Assembly (NCBI GenBank): GCA_051453625.1
Contig: JBOZIK010000001.1
Coordinates: 242,094,655 to 242,158,654 of the forward strand
DNA length: 64,000 nt
Reading direction: 5' to 3'
Source of the DNA: Welwitschia mirabilis
Lineage: Eukaryota > Gnetophyta > Gnetopsida > Welwitschiales
The position numbers were made by a program, and so were the translations under genes. The notes below the pieces were generated by a model. It did no database searches. It was not told where the DNA came from and worked only from the letters and a program-made list of their open reading frames with translations. The stretch's first letter is position 1. The number at the start of each line of letters is the position of its first letter. Positions 1 through 11,530 of the stretch are shown here, piece by piece.

Positions 1-3000
1 TAATTAGAATTACCATAGTATAAACAACTACTTTTTATTTGACTTAAATAATAGTGCCTTTCATCGAGGACTACTTACCAGAGTGATAAGGTCATAGACA
101 CACTGATAAATAGATTTTGTAAACCCAAATTGTCACTGGATATTTGTGTGGCACAAAATTACCTACTTGTTATCTCTTTAAAAATAATAAAATAATAGTA
201 CCTTCCAAATAAATCATAATGCTACTTTAAAGTTACTTTTGAATAGAACACTTCTATGCATAAAACTATTTCCTCTTTAAGCCTAGTTTCTCTAAGTTTG
301 ATTAGTAAATTTTAGCATGATAATATTATTAATAACTAAAAAGATTAAAATCCAAAAAATAATTCTTACTTAAAATTTGTCTAACTATAAAATAAATAAA
401 AGGGATAAAAAATCAAAGAAACTAATTAAGTTAACTAGGTTATTAAAGTAAAAATCCTTCTAAATTTCTAAGTATAGGTGTTCACATAGAAGCAAGTAAA
501 GAAAGGAATAATTTCATATATAAAACAAGCATTAATAATATTATGAAAGAAAAGTAACATTACATATTTCTTAGCAAATAATTTTTCAAACTCAATGTTG
601 GATAAAAATTTCATTTTTTATTTAAGAATAAAGGCCCTAATAAAAAGGTATATATTATACTTTGCCAAAGAATGTCTAGTAAAATTGATATAAAATGAAA
701 TAAGTTCAATTATTTTTTCATCTTAAATTCTTAATATTATCAGCATAATTTTATTAGATACATTTTCTATAATTAATAACATTAACTATGGATTTTCTAT
801 ACTTTTTAGAAGACATTGCAACTAAAAATTAATAATTAGTTATTTATAAAAATAAAAATAAATTGTTGTAATTTTTCTTACACTAGACTCATAACAGAAT
901 TTTTTAAAAGTATGCTTACTAGTCCTATATTTTTTTAAGTATATGTTAAATGGTCATACTTTTAGGGTAAAAGTTATCTAAATGTTTAGAGTTTTTATAT
1001 GTTAAAAGGTCATAACCTTTAAACTACATTGAATTTTTAAGTGATTGAAAATTCTTTGAAAAGACTATTTAATTATCTACAACATAAACTATTCACTTAT
1101 TACAAAATACTAAGTCTTAATCTTATAAATAAAAGCTAATTGCTTATTTATTTATTTTTATTTTCTAATTTATTTTTATAAAATAAGTTTTAAAAATTTA
1201 TTAAAGATTAACAACTTATTTTTTCTAAATTATTATGAGTTTAGCTAAATTCTAGACTTAGAACAAAAATCTCAATAAATTTTATTTGTCATGTTAACAT
1301 TTTTAAAAAATTACACTTTATCATTAACAAGAACATAAAAATTCATCAATAAATTTAAATAATTATAATTATTTAAGTTAATATGATTACTTAGTTTACT
1401 ATGTAAATTTAGTATAAAAATTAAATTGTAATTAATAAAAAAATAATAATTAGACAAAATCAATGCATAATATTGAATTAAAGTAAACTAATTCAATGAG
1501 ATATGGTATTGACATGAAGGACTATCTAACATAAACAAAATTTAAGGATTAGATAATCTACCTTCATAAGAGGATTCTAATTCATATTCATGCATAATAA
1601 AACTATAAATCCCATTTGGTAATTCACAATGTAAAAGAAACATGGATCCTCATCTATTGAACTAAACCCCCTAATCACTTAACCAAAACTTTCCATTGGT
1701 AGCTTTAACAATCAAGAATATAAAAAGATCCCTTAGATCTTTTTATCATATTGATTTAAAACCAATAGGAGGGATAATTTTAATATAAGACACATTATAA
1801 TAATAATATGTGATGTTATAATGTAATAATCTCTTATGCAACTAATTTTCTTTTAAAAAAGAACAATATATGAATAAAATAAGTAAAGAAAACCTACTTC
1901 AAAAAGTAATGAGTGAAGACTAGTACTTGATGGAGATTGATAAAGATTTGATGAATTATTAAGCATTAAGATACTTAGCTATAATTTTCAAGCTTCAGCA
2001 TTCAGGTTTAAATATCTAAACTTCATGCTCAAAAGTAAGAGGATGAAAAGAGAAGAAAAGAAGATGGAAAAATAAGAAGAAAATTTGATAAAATGTACTT
2101 GAATAAGATTGATCACATTGAATTAGNNNNNNNNNNGGTAATACGGTCATAGTAAATTAGATAAGATTAGTCATTAGCAAGTTAGTTAAGCTTGAGTAAT
2201 AAGTTATATTGATATATGAATGATAAGAAGAAATTAAATTTATAACTTATGCACCTACCTAAAGTGAGTAATTCTCTTCCTTTAATTAGCACTATCAATT
2301 ACATACATCATTTCATCCTATTGGTTTGTTCTTAATCCTTCATAGGCTAATAACCATATTAAATCAATTCAAAACATGAATTAAATAATGTGTAGTATGA
2401 ATTTTTAAAAAAAAATATTTTCCTTTGCACCAATTTCAAAACTTTCATATGTAATAATGAGACAAAATTTTCCAATATTAATGAATAAGAAAATGAATAT
2501 TTTATAAGTAAATTACTTTTATAAATATAAATAAGAATAATAGTCATGGTAGAGTAAAATACACTCTTTTATTATTCTTGATTTATGAATAATAATGAAT
2601 GTACTTATTTTCATGCTCACTAATTTCAAGATCTATTAAATTCATTAACATAAAACACAAGGGGGAAAATCAGAAGAGAATGTACCACACTCAATTTTTT
2701 TATCTACTTCTTTTGCAAACTACATTAATCATTTACTTATCCTAGGTAAACTTTTTTATATTTTTAACTTGAATGAGACACATGAATAAACAAGTAATAC
2801 AAAGATTTAATATGTCATTTATAAAAATATTTGTTATTAGTTTATACTTTCTTATAAAATTTTCAATGTAATAATTCTATCAGATAAATTGGATGCTTTT
2901 ACATGAGTGGAATTACTTAATTTTAATCTATGGGTAGATTTTTTAATTAACTTTTTATGAAAATAATTATTTTTATAAAATAATTATCAATGATATTAAA

Positions 3001-4400
3001 ACTATTAAAAAGTACCAAATATTAATATTAATTAGTTAAAAGATCATATATGCATCCATAATTAAAAACATAGCATAATGTATATCTTTAACATAAGAAA
3101 AATATAAGACATTACTATTTATAAAACTAAACATTAGTTTTCATGAAGCCTTGAATTAAAAAATAATTAATACTAAAAAATTATTAGATGATTAATGAAT
3201 TAACATGTCTAATATTTGAGTGATTAAAATTATATAAAATATAGAAAATAACATTGTATTTAGGATTAGGATTTTGCACTTTTAAATAATCTTACACTCT
3301 ATATCTAAGATTAATTCCAAAGAAAAAAGGTAAAATAATAGATATAATCTTCTATTTTTATTTTCTAATCTAGATGTTATTGATATTTTCTTTTGCTACC
3401 CATTACCTAAGTTAATTTTTCCTTGTGCTCTGTTTAAAGTATTAGAAAATATCTGAAGATTAATGCATTTCTTAGAATAATTTAATTTGGTTTTATCATG
3501 TTAATGATATTAGAGACTTGCATGTAAAATAGATGTTTTTAACTTTAAATACTTTATGATAAAGAAATCTAGTTCTTTAACTAACTTTGTTTATCATCAC
3601 ACTATTTTAATATTTTAACAATGGAAGTCAAATTTTGATATTAGTGCTATGTGATACCATTGTATTTCTTATTTTATAAAGTTACCACATTTACCTCTTA
3701 CTTTTAAGAAATTTAATCCTAAGATTGTTAAGATCTTTAAAATAATCATTAATATTCAAAACTTTTCTTCCTTACTTGGAACTAGAATAAGGTATTTTTC
3801 AATATATGTTTTAATAATAGAAAGTTAGTTTTTTCTTTTAAAATTAGTTCTGTTGGCCATTCGAAATAGGTTATTTACTTTAATCTCTCAAAATCTTAAA
3901 ACCATTATTATAAGTAATGTTATTTATTTAACCATTTTTCCTTTTTTTCATGAAATAGATCTACTAGTTAGATTTCTAAGAATGAAGCTGAAACTCCTTT
4001 TCCTTTAATGTTTACTTTTAGTAAAAATACTTCATCTTATGGTAAAAAGCATAGAACACTAAAAACTCAAAATATCTAATATTACTTAATTAAAAAATGG
4101 AAAAAACTAAATTATTCTTTATTTAAAAATTATCTAGTTTCATAAATTTTACATGTTCTTATTTTAAATAATATTCAATAATCAAGTATAAAAGACTTTA
4201 AAGTAATGTAATAATGTAAATGATCTAGTCATGATCAACCATCAAAGAAAATTAGATTTTTTTAATAAAAGCACCAAAACTAGATTTTTTGATAGAATAA
4301 CTTCTCTTATTATAAAAGTATTAAAGGGGGATCATCCAAACCTATAATTATTTTTAGGTTTTAAAAAAAATGTATGAAAATTATGTAGACCCTAACTATA
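1..4400. other. AT-rich DNA without recognisable gene
   Basis: I see no coding region, RNA gene or terminal repeat here. All six frames are closed by frequent stops; the longest open stretch is 62 codons, low-complexity and rich in F, L, I, S and Y, as expected by chance in AT-rich DNA. The stretch contains a 10-N gap (2127-2136) and one clean short inverted repeat (listed separately). It is probably very old transposon debris or diffuse intergenic DNA; the sequence alone does not say which. Confidence 0.6.
1720..1746. repeat. Short perfect inverted repeat (11-bp stem, 5-base loop)
   Basis: The arms ATAAAAAGATC and GATCTTTTTAT are exact reverse complements separated by CCTTA. No gene lies next to it and no known regulatory role can be assigned. 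Such hairpins also arise by chance or as footprints of small inverted-repeat elements in AT-rich DNA. Confidence 0.5.
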
Positions 4401-4439
4401 ACCTAATTTCTAATTTATCTAAGAAGATGATGGTCTCAT

Positions 4440-5610
4440 CTGATACATGCCCATGATTATATATTTTTAGAATATCTAAGGGATTGCAAATAAAATTTAG
4501 AGAAGAAGAACTACAAGTTTCACTTAACATTTTCTTTGTTTTTTAGTCTTATTTTATTACAAGATGTTAAGATCTTTAAAGAATAAATGATCTTTCTGGA
4601 AAGTTATTTATTTAAAATAGTTTACATTTAGCATATAGCATTGTACTATTAGAGGTAATTATTCTTTGATTATTCGCTTTCATTTTCATCCTAAAGTAGT
4701 TCAAAATGGTTATACTTCTTAGAATATAACTAATGAGATGCTTCACTCTTCTTCTTATGAAGTTTTGAAATTTTCTTTAATTATGCTTCCAGAAAACCTT
4801 TAGAAAGATATTACTTGTGATTAAAGTTAATGTGTTCAAATGTTTCTTGGATACTTGGGACAAATTTTAGTATGATAAAGAATTTGTTTTATAAGATTAA
4901 AGAATATTCTTTTCATAAAACTTCCTTTAAAGGAAATTCTTCATCTTCTTTCAAATAATAGTTTTAATGTACTTTAAGAATTTAATTAAATTTTAAATTA
5001 TTATGTAATCATATTTTTCAACTATTGAATATTTATGTTTCTTCTATCTGATTTTAGAATTATAATATTTTAAAGTTTGAAATTATTAATTCTTATTAGA
5101 TCATTATGTCCTTTATTTATAAATTCACTTCATGCATTTAGCCAATGAAATAATTCTTTTCTCTTTACATCACATGAAAATGCTTATAATTATAGATTAG
5201 AAAAAAAAAGTTTCATATTTTATAGAATGTAAAACATTGTTCTATTGAAAATGTTAAATGGATTGCATGGTGAACTCATGTTATGTATGATATTTAAAAT
5301 CATTCTATACATTGTCACATAAATGATTACTAAAGTAAGAGAAGTATATTTAAAAATTTAAAATGCATGGCATTAACTTTTATTCCTATAAAATAAGATT
5401 TTTTTAATCATCGTCTCCATAAGGAGTTTTCAAAAATTAAGAATCATTTAAATTCCTAGGAAGCTGACTTTACTGAAGTGCTACTATCAAGAATAAAAAT
5501 TCTTCATTTTATATTTACGATGCTTATTATAAATAATTTTTTAATTTTTTTAAACAAGCTAGAATTTAATGGTAGCTTACACTCCAATATTTAATCTTGC
5601 TAAGAGCTTA
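4440..5610 (+). pseudogene. Degraded LINE ORF2, N-terminal part (tentative)
   Basis: Fragmentary plus-strand reading resembles the front half of a plant LINE ORF2. Near 4470-4490 a frame reads like the start of the endonuclease domain (WNIRGIANK-like with a stop in place of W/R codons). Near 5400-5480 another reads like the basic linker before RT (HKEFSKIKNHLNS then a stop at a likely Trp). The ORF is broken throughout. The stretch ends exactly where the minus-strand copia LTR begins, and a LINE RT in the same orientation resumes just after that copia element, so the two pieces are probably one LINE split by the insertion. The RT half is much clearer than this half. Confidence 0.35.
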
Positions 5611-5965
5611 TGTACAAGTGAAACAAAGAGCACGAAACTTTAATAAAATAGTAAAGGAGATAGCAATGAATAGAAATTAAAATAAGTAAAAAACTTTATT
5701 ATTAACAAATTATTAATTAAATTTTCATATATAATGCACACAATTAATGTGACATGATAAAATTATCTATTATATAAAGATATTTAACTCTTCATAAAAT
5801 ATTTATGAATGGCTTTAATGTTACATTAAGAGTAATTAACTAACTAACTTATATATTCAGTAGTGAAGATTTGGGAGTTGGTTTTATTATGATAAATGAA
5901 ATTTGATTGATGGAGATAAAATGTACTACTTATGATGTGTTTTGTATCTTATGTTTTATCTAATA
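5611..5965 (-). repeat. Copia element 3' LTR (left copy)
   Basis: It matches 11166-11530 along its length, for example the shared blocks around 5642-5656 and 11192-11206 (TTAATAAAATAGTAAAG) and the shared AGAGTAATTAACTAA block (5829 and 11394). In element orientation it starts with TATTAG where the other copy has TGTTGA, so the terminal G has mutated. The inner border is fixed by the polypurine tract at 5966. Confidence 0.75.
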
Positions 5966-5976
5966 CTCTCCCTTAT
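5966..5976 (-). other. Polypurine tract of the minus-strand copia element
   Basis: On the minus strand this reads ATAAGGGAGAG immediately before the LTR start. Ty1/copia elements prime plus-strand DNA synthesis from such a tract directly upstream of the 3' LTR. Its position supports the minus orientation and the LTR border. Confidence 0.7.
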
Positions 5977-5989
5977 GATTTAAAGTCTT

Positions 5990-6500
5990 TGTCATTAATT
6001 TATAATGCTTTCATGAATTAGTATAATTTATTTTCTCCAATTAGTTTTGTAAGTCCATCTACCTATACCACTATCTATTAATGTAACTTGGTTTGATGAT
6101 CCTTTAAAGTATAATTCTATGATATAGTGGAATTCAATGTTGACATCTTCATTCTTTTTTGAAACATATGATTCTTTATAATCTTGATTATGCTTTGATT
6201 ATTATAATGGATAGGAATTGAAGTTTAGGTATCTTTTTCAAGATCACTTATAATTTAATAGAGCTAATTCAATTCACAAGATAAAGTTAGTACTATAATA
6301 TATTCTACTTTAGTAGAATAAAGTACAACTTTTTATTTTTTCTATCCATTTTAACCACAAAACAATATTTCCATTATATTGAATGACATAACCCATGTTT
6401 AATCCATCATATCTGGCATTATCACAATTTAAATATATGTAACCAACTAAAATTTATTTTTCTATCTTAAATATTATGTCACATTCTATTATTTAGGCTA
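5990..6500 (-). pseudogene. Copia RNase H relic
   Basis: Minus-strand frames contain pieces of the C-terminal RNase H domain of copia Pol. Around 6120-6160 they read EDVNIEFHYI, corresponding to the family's conserved T-K-H-I-D-V-R-Y-H-F region. Around 6340-6420 they read YDGLNMGYVIQYNGNIVLW, corresponding to the stretch with GYVF...VSW. In the family this domain degrades the RNA strand during reverse transcription. Here it is broken by several stops and frameshifts. It lies between the RT relic and the polypurine tract, as expected for copia. Confidence 0.65.
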
Positions 6501-6559
6501 AGCACATTAGGATATTAATTTTTAACTTCATGTATGTTTCATCATGAGAATTCATGAAT

Positions 6560-7210
6560 CTATTAAGCTTGCTTATAGTAAGCTTGATATTTAGTTTATA
6601 TTTATTAGACATATTACCTTGCCAAACATCTAAAATTTATGCACTTAATCTTAATTTATCAAGTTTTATCTTTCTACCTACCTCCATGAAATTATTTCAT
6701 CATTAATAATTCTTCAAATGTTATTCATTAACTTTGTCATTCATAAATTTTCCTTAAACCATTTTTAATCTTTTACTATTTTTTTAATATTTAAAACCCT
6801 AGCAAATATCTAAGGATTTGACATCTTAAATTTTAAGTGTTTGATTAAGAGCATTCCTTACTTTCTTAATATTTGTTTTATGCTTCCCTATCAATATTAT
6901 GTTATCAACATAGAGTAATAGTATTACAACTCTTTTGTATTTGTCATGTTCTTTTATGTACAAATTTATATCTATGAGTGACTTCTTAAAAATAAGGCTC
7001 CTAAGATATCCATAAATTTTTTCAAATCATATGAGGGAGTCTATTTTAGGCCATATAGAAATTTCTTCACTTTAAAAACTTTTTTCTTGTGATCTTTAAT
7101 TTCAAGGCCTTTAAGTCCAATTATAGAAATATCTTCCTCAATGCCCTTATTTTAGGATGAAGAGTGGATATGAAGTTGGCATAAACTCCACCTATACTAA
7201 AATACTAAGA
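6560..7210 (-). pseudogene. Copia reverse transcriptase relic
   Basis: The minus strand reads LLLYVDNIILIG at 6885-6920. This is the copia RT active-site motif YVDD with the second Asp changed to Asn (codon AAC at 6901-6903). Upstream in element sense (7000-7200) there are further RT-like pieces, and downstream a frame continues into a region like the family's (D/N)xK(D/N)LG connector. In the family this enzyme copies the element RNA inside cytoplasmic particles. The D-to-N change is a G-to-A type mutation, and many stops are present, so it cannot function. Confidence 0.8.
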
Positions 7211-7392
7211 AAGAAAAATGATTTATATGATATGAATCTTTATTATAGGTGAACATGTTTTATCTAAATTAATTTATTTTCTTTTTTAAAAATCTTTAGT
7301 AATAAGCTTGACCTTGTACTTACTAACTTTATTATTTTAGCTATAGTTAACATGAAACACTCATTTCATATTAATTAGCTTCTTCATTACAT

Positions 7393-8260
7393 TTGAAATT
7401 TTTTAAATTGTTTTTTCCTAAGCATATCATACACTTCCATCTTGTAATTTTGATTTCTAAAAATTTTTTTAAGAGTATCTGGCTCTACTTTGCTTGTATT
7501 ATTAATAGTAAGAACAAATTTTATTTTACTTTATGTAGTATAATTTTGATTATTTTCCTCAAGAATTTTTTTTATTTTCATTTAATAAATTACTAACTTA
7601 ACTTACCTAATGTGGTATTTATAATTCATTTAAAACAATGTTTTATACTTTACCATCATCTATAATAGGAATAATGACATGTTGAGTAACTAGCTATAAC
7701 TTGGCAGCTGTAAACCATTTTTGCCATAAAGATCAGATTAGTCATATTAAGGTGGTAAAAGTACTAGTAGTAGGGAAAATCCTCCCATTAACAACTAATC
7801 TTTTTCTCTTTATTACCAACATGATCATTATCCATTACTAAGATTTAAGAATCTAACATTTATTATTCTAGATTTAATTCATTTAAATTTTGATTTATAG
7901 CTCTATCAAGAGTTGCTAATGTTTTGTCTTGCTTAAAATCATGTCTTTAAATGGCATGGATAAAATAAGATCATTAGTTATACTTTTTTAGTTAAAAATA
8001 ATATTTTGGATAATAATGAAGGTTCTAAAAGTTAAGTTACATTCTTATTAGACCCCCTTTTTTTGGGGGAGTAAATAAATAAGCATGAAATAAGTAGATT
8101 TTGAAACATGCATGAAACATTTTCCTCTAAATGTTCTTAGATGATTATAAGAATCAACCTTATGAGATAATGTTCATATCAGTAGACCTCTATTTATAGA
8201 TTTAATTAGAAGTCTATTTTAAAGATAAAAACTATTTAAAAAGCTTTAATTAATAAAACT
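7393..8260 (-). other. Unassigned interior of the copia element
   Basis: It lies between the RT and integrase relics of the minus-strand copia, so it should correspond to the integrase C-terminus, the linker and the N-terminal part of RT. I cannot recognise conserved motifs with confidence. The plus-strand open frame near 7393-7596 is a low-complexity shadow. Confidence 0.5.
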
Positions 8261-8269
8261 AAAAGAATA

Positions 8270-8480
8270 GATATCTTATAAAAGATGTCTTTTGTTATTT
8301 CAATGATTGGTTTTTTCCCTATCAACTTCAATATGTTGAGATGTATAAGGTGGAGTTACTTCATGTTGAATTCTAGCCTTTTAAAGTTCATCTTAAAACT
8401 TAATTGATTCATATTCTCCTCCAAATTTTCTAAGATTTTTAATTCATTAATTTTTCCTATTTTTGAAATAGTACATGAAA
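8270..8480 (-). pseudogene. Copia integrase core relic
   Basis: The minus strand reads FGGEYES near 8400-8425 and EVTPPYTSQHIEVDRE near 8310-8360. These align with the copia integrase core (the D-N-G-G-E-Y strand and the H-x-V-T-P-P-Y-T-P-Q-x-N-G-V-A-E-R block). Compared with the family, the catalytic D-N pair before GGEY is lost (KF instead), and NGVAERKN is altered to HIEVDREK. In the family this enzyme inserts the cDNA into the genome. Stops flank the recognisable part. Confidence 0.75.
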
Positions 8481-8956
8481 TAATTTAAAATCATCAAGAG
8501 TTTATTTATTACATAGGAAGTAAATGACGCACATCATGTTGTAGTTATAAATGAACATGAAAAAAATACTTTCATCCTTTTAAGTATGAAAATAATAATT
8601 GTTCACATAAATTTCAATTAATTAATTTAAATTTCATCCCTAATCTTTACCTTTTATATCTTAAAAAATATCTTATTATGTATTTTGTCCATATGACAAG
8701 CTTCACAAATTAGATATTCAATTTAAGTTTTCAAATTTCTTCACTTTCTTAATGTATTTTCTCTATAATTTTGAAGTTTTTATGTTCTAATATTTGATAT
8801 CAAAGCATTGATTTATTAGTTTAAATATCTCATAGTTTTTTTTTAATTATCTATGTTCACTTGTAAAAATAAANNNNNNNNNNNNNNNNNNNNNNNNNNN
8901 NNNNNNNNNNNNNNNNNNNNNNNNNNNNNNNNNNNNNNNNNNNNNNNNNNNNNNNN

Positions 8957-9870
8957 ATAGGCTAGTATAGATAAGAGTTCATCCAAATGTCATAATCCCA
9001 ATAAGAAACTAGGCTCAAAGTTAGAGAATTAATTCCCGAAGGTATTTTTAGTCTTTTTATCTTTTAGTAACTAAAAGCAACTAACAAATTAAATGTAATG
9101 CAAAGTGAATGGAGATGAAATCCAAATGGAAGTGGAATAAATTCTATTGGATTCTAATCCTCTGATTACAAGAGCTAGCTTCTCTATAATTTAAATCAAT
9201 TAAAAAGAATACTTAACTTATTCCTAATCAATGTGAACTATGAGATACACCAAATAGAATATGAAATGCAATATGAAATGGAAATGGAATAATAATGCAA
9301 ATCTAAACTAACCAAAGTCAACCTTAATAAAGGTTGTCCTTATGATCTAAATAAATTACAGAAATATCACTTAAACTACAACCAACATAAACGATAAAGG
9401 ACATAAGAAGAATTTTAATGAAAAGAGTAATTGTATTAATTCATAGAACTTTTACATCCACTTACAAAAAAGTAGTAGCACCTCAATGGAAGAGACTCAT
9501 TATAACATTAATAGAACTTCTCTTTATACCTATGGGATGGATCTCTTATCCTTTAATGTTCTATCATAAGTATATTAGGTATAAAAGATGGTTTAAAAGT
9601 GAGGACAAGGGAAGTATTTATAGTTTTACATTGAAATTTCTAGAACTATAACCCTTGAAGTCAGAGAAGAAACCCTACCAACCCAAGGAAGGTGCATGAC
9701 TCCATTACAAGATAATTTAGTATAAATTATACAAAATAGTTATCATCCTGATTGTTATGGGAATGACACTAGGGATGATTCTTCATAACAATAGATAATT
9801 AATTATCAAAATTACATCCAAAACTATATAAATGTCCTATAAAAGTACTCCAAATACACCATCAAATTCC
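8957..9870. other. Unexplained block inside the copia element
   Basis: This ~0.9-kb block follows a gap and does not resemble copia protein on either strand. Its base composition is a little less AT-rich than the flanks. It contains one plus-strand open frame of 77 codons (9418-9651) whose translation is basic and hydrophobic (it includes VVAPQWKRLI and FIPMGWISYPL). I recognise no domain and cannot see a promoter or intron signals. It could be the LTR or non-coding part of a second element inserted into the copia, or a captured fragment. Confidence 0.4.
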
Positions 9871-10599
9871 TAGAAATTAGCATCACAATAATTGTCTTGA
9901 ACAGCTTTAAGATATTTATTCTCTTTTTCTATGATATAATGTGATTCATTCTTCTTTTCAACAAACTTAATCTTATAACCATCTAAAAGTAGGAATGAAA
10001 TTGATTTCATAGTCATCTTAAAATTTCACCTGTAAATTGTTTTTATTAAGATAAGAAATCTAATTTCATAATTCCTAACTAATCTAATTTACATTTCATT
10101 TCATTATCAATAGTCATTTACTTTATAATGTTTTTTGGAGTTAATAAGAACTTGTTAAGTTTTTGTTATTACTAGTTACATATCTAATTATATTAGATAT
10201 ATGAATCATGTTTCATTACTACTTATGAAAATTACAATGAACTCTTTTTTATGAATTACATCATTACTTATTATTACAAGTTCAAAGTTTTTATTCTTAT
10301 TTTTCTTATTTAAATTTTTTTCTAGGTAATTTATGTAGTTACAATAATATGCTTATAAATTTTAAATCATCCTCTTACAAAATTTGCTAAATTTTGGCTT
10401 CTCATTACCTACTTCTATATTTTTCTTAGATATATCAATTCTGCTACTTACTTTACCTTCTTTTTTCTTTAATAGACTCTTACTATTAGTTATTCAAATG
10501 AATAAGGTTTATTAGCATGTTTTAATTCTTTGTAAAGCACATTGAATATTGAAGCAAAATCCTAAAGTAATGTAAAATTAATTATTTACTTATCCATTT

Positions 10600-11150
10600 T
10601 AGTGCTTTCATCTTTAATTTTTGATTTTAGTTTGCTAATTTGCTTTTTTAAAATTGTAACATCTTAGTGGAATGTAAGTTAAAGAGTGAATAACTAAATA
10701 ATTAAAAACTATTAATGCTCTTTGTTCTTCACTTCAAAGGTATTATCCAATAACATCCAAAGGTTATTATAAAGTTTTCATGTTTTGAAGAAAATGATAT
10801 ACTTTATCTCTATAATTCATCACTAAGATGAGTTTGATTACTTTTGCTTCGTTTTCATCCATTTTGAATACCCTTCAATCTATATAGCCTTGAATTCCTT
10901 GCCTAATTAGGAAATATTTCATTATTAACTTTCAAATTGTGTAATTTATTTTCAAAGCACAATCTTGATGAACTTATTATTATAAAGATAATACATTCCC
11001 TATCTATCTTCTAATTCTATCATAACATTTTGACACTAAATGGATTTATGAATGCTAATATGATATCTTCATTAAGTATTTTATATTTTATTTTATTATC
11101 AAATTTTTAATGCGTCTTTATGTTGTGTTTATGGAAATTTCATAATATAA
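10600..11150 (-). pseudogene. Copia gag relic (tentative)
   Basis: Minus-strand frames around 10780-10870 read MDENEAKVIKLILV followed by a Y-R-D-K-V-Y-H-F stretch. This resembles the copia Gag helix region in which conserved E-D-x-A-x-x-L-L-x-S-L-P-x-S-Y-x-H occurs. The location next to the 5' LTR in element orientation is correct for Gag. No intact CCHC zinc knuckle was found. Assignment rests on position and a weak pattern. Confidence 0.45.
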
Positions 11151-11165
11151 TGTTCAAAGTTTACA

Positions 11166-11530
11166 TGCTATCAAAACAAAATACAAAAAATCTTAATAAA
11201 ATAGTAAAGAATATAGAAATACATAGAAATTGAAATGAATGGAATACTTTTTCTCAACAAAATTATAAAATAATAGTAATGTGATTCACATATAGAATTC
11301 ACATAATTTATGTGGCATGATGCAATTTATATATTACATAAACAGATGTAACTCTTCATGAAATATTCTATGAGTAGTCATGATCTTTCATTAAGAGTAA
11401 TTAACTAATTAATTTACATAATTTATTAGTTAATAATTTGGAGTTTATTTTTTATCATGAAACATTTTTTATTAATGAAGATGAAACATAATAGTTATGA
11501 TGTATTTCATGTTTTGTATTTTATTCAACA
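11166..11530 (-). repeat. Copia element 5' LTR (right copy)
   Basis: Direct repeat of 5611-5965. In element orientation it begins TGTTGAATAA at 11530 and ends near TG/CA at 11166. The tRNA primer-binding site expected just below 11166 is not recognisable: a clear complement of initiator Met tRNA is missing, presumably decayed. Confidence 0.7.

Larger units (their letters stand above)
5611..11530 (-). mobile_element. Degraded Ty1/copia LTR retrotransposon, minus strand
   Basis: Two direct repeats of about 355 and 365 bp (5611-5965 and 11166-11530) bound 5.2 kb that contains copia relics in minus-strand order. Read from high to low coordinate this is LTR, gag, integrase, reverse transcriptase, RNase H, polypurine tract, LTR. 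The order integrase before RT is diagnostic of Ty1/copia (Pseudoviridae-type) elements. All domains carry multiple stops and frameshifts, so the copy is dead. A gap (8874-8956) lies inside. The 8957-9870 part does not read as copia protein and may be a secondary insertion. I could not find a matching 5-bp target duplication, and the outer LTR ends are uncertain by several bases. The flanks look like the two halves of a LINE. Confidence 0.8.
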
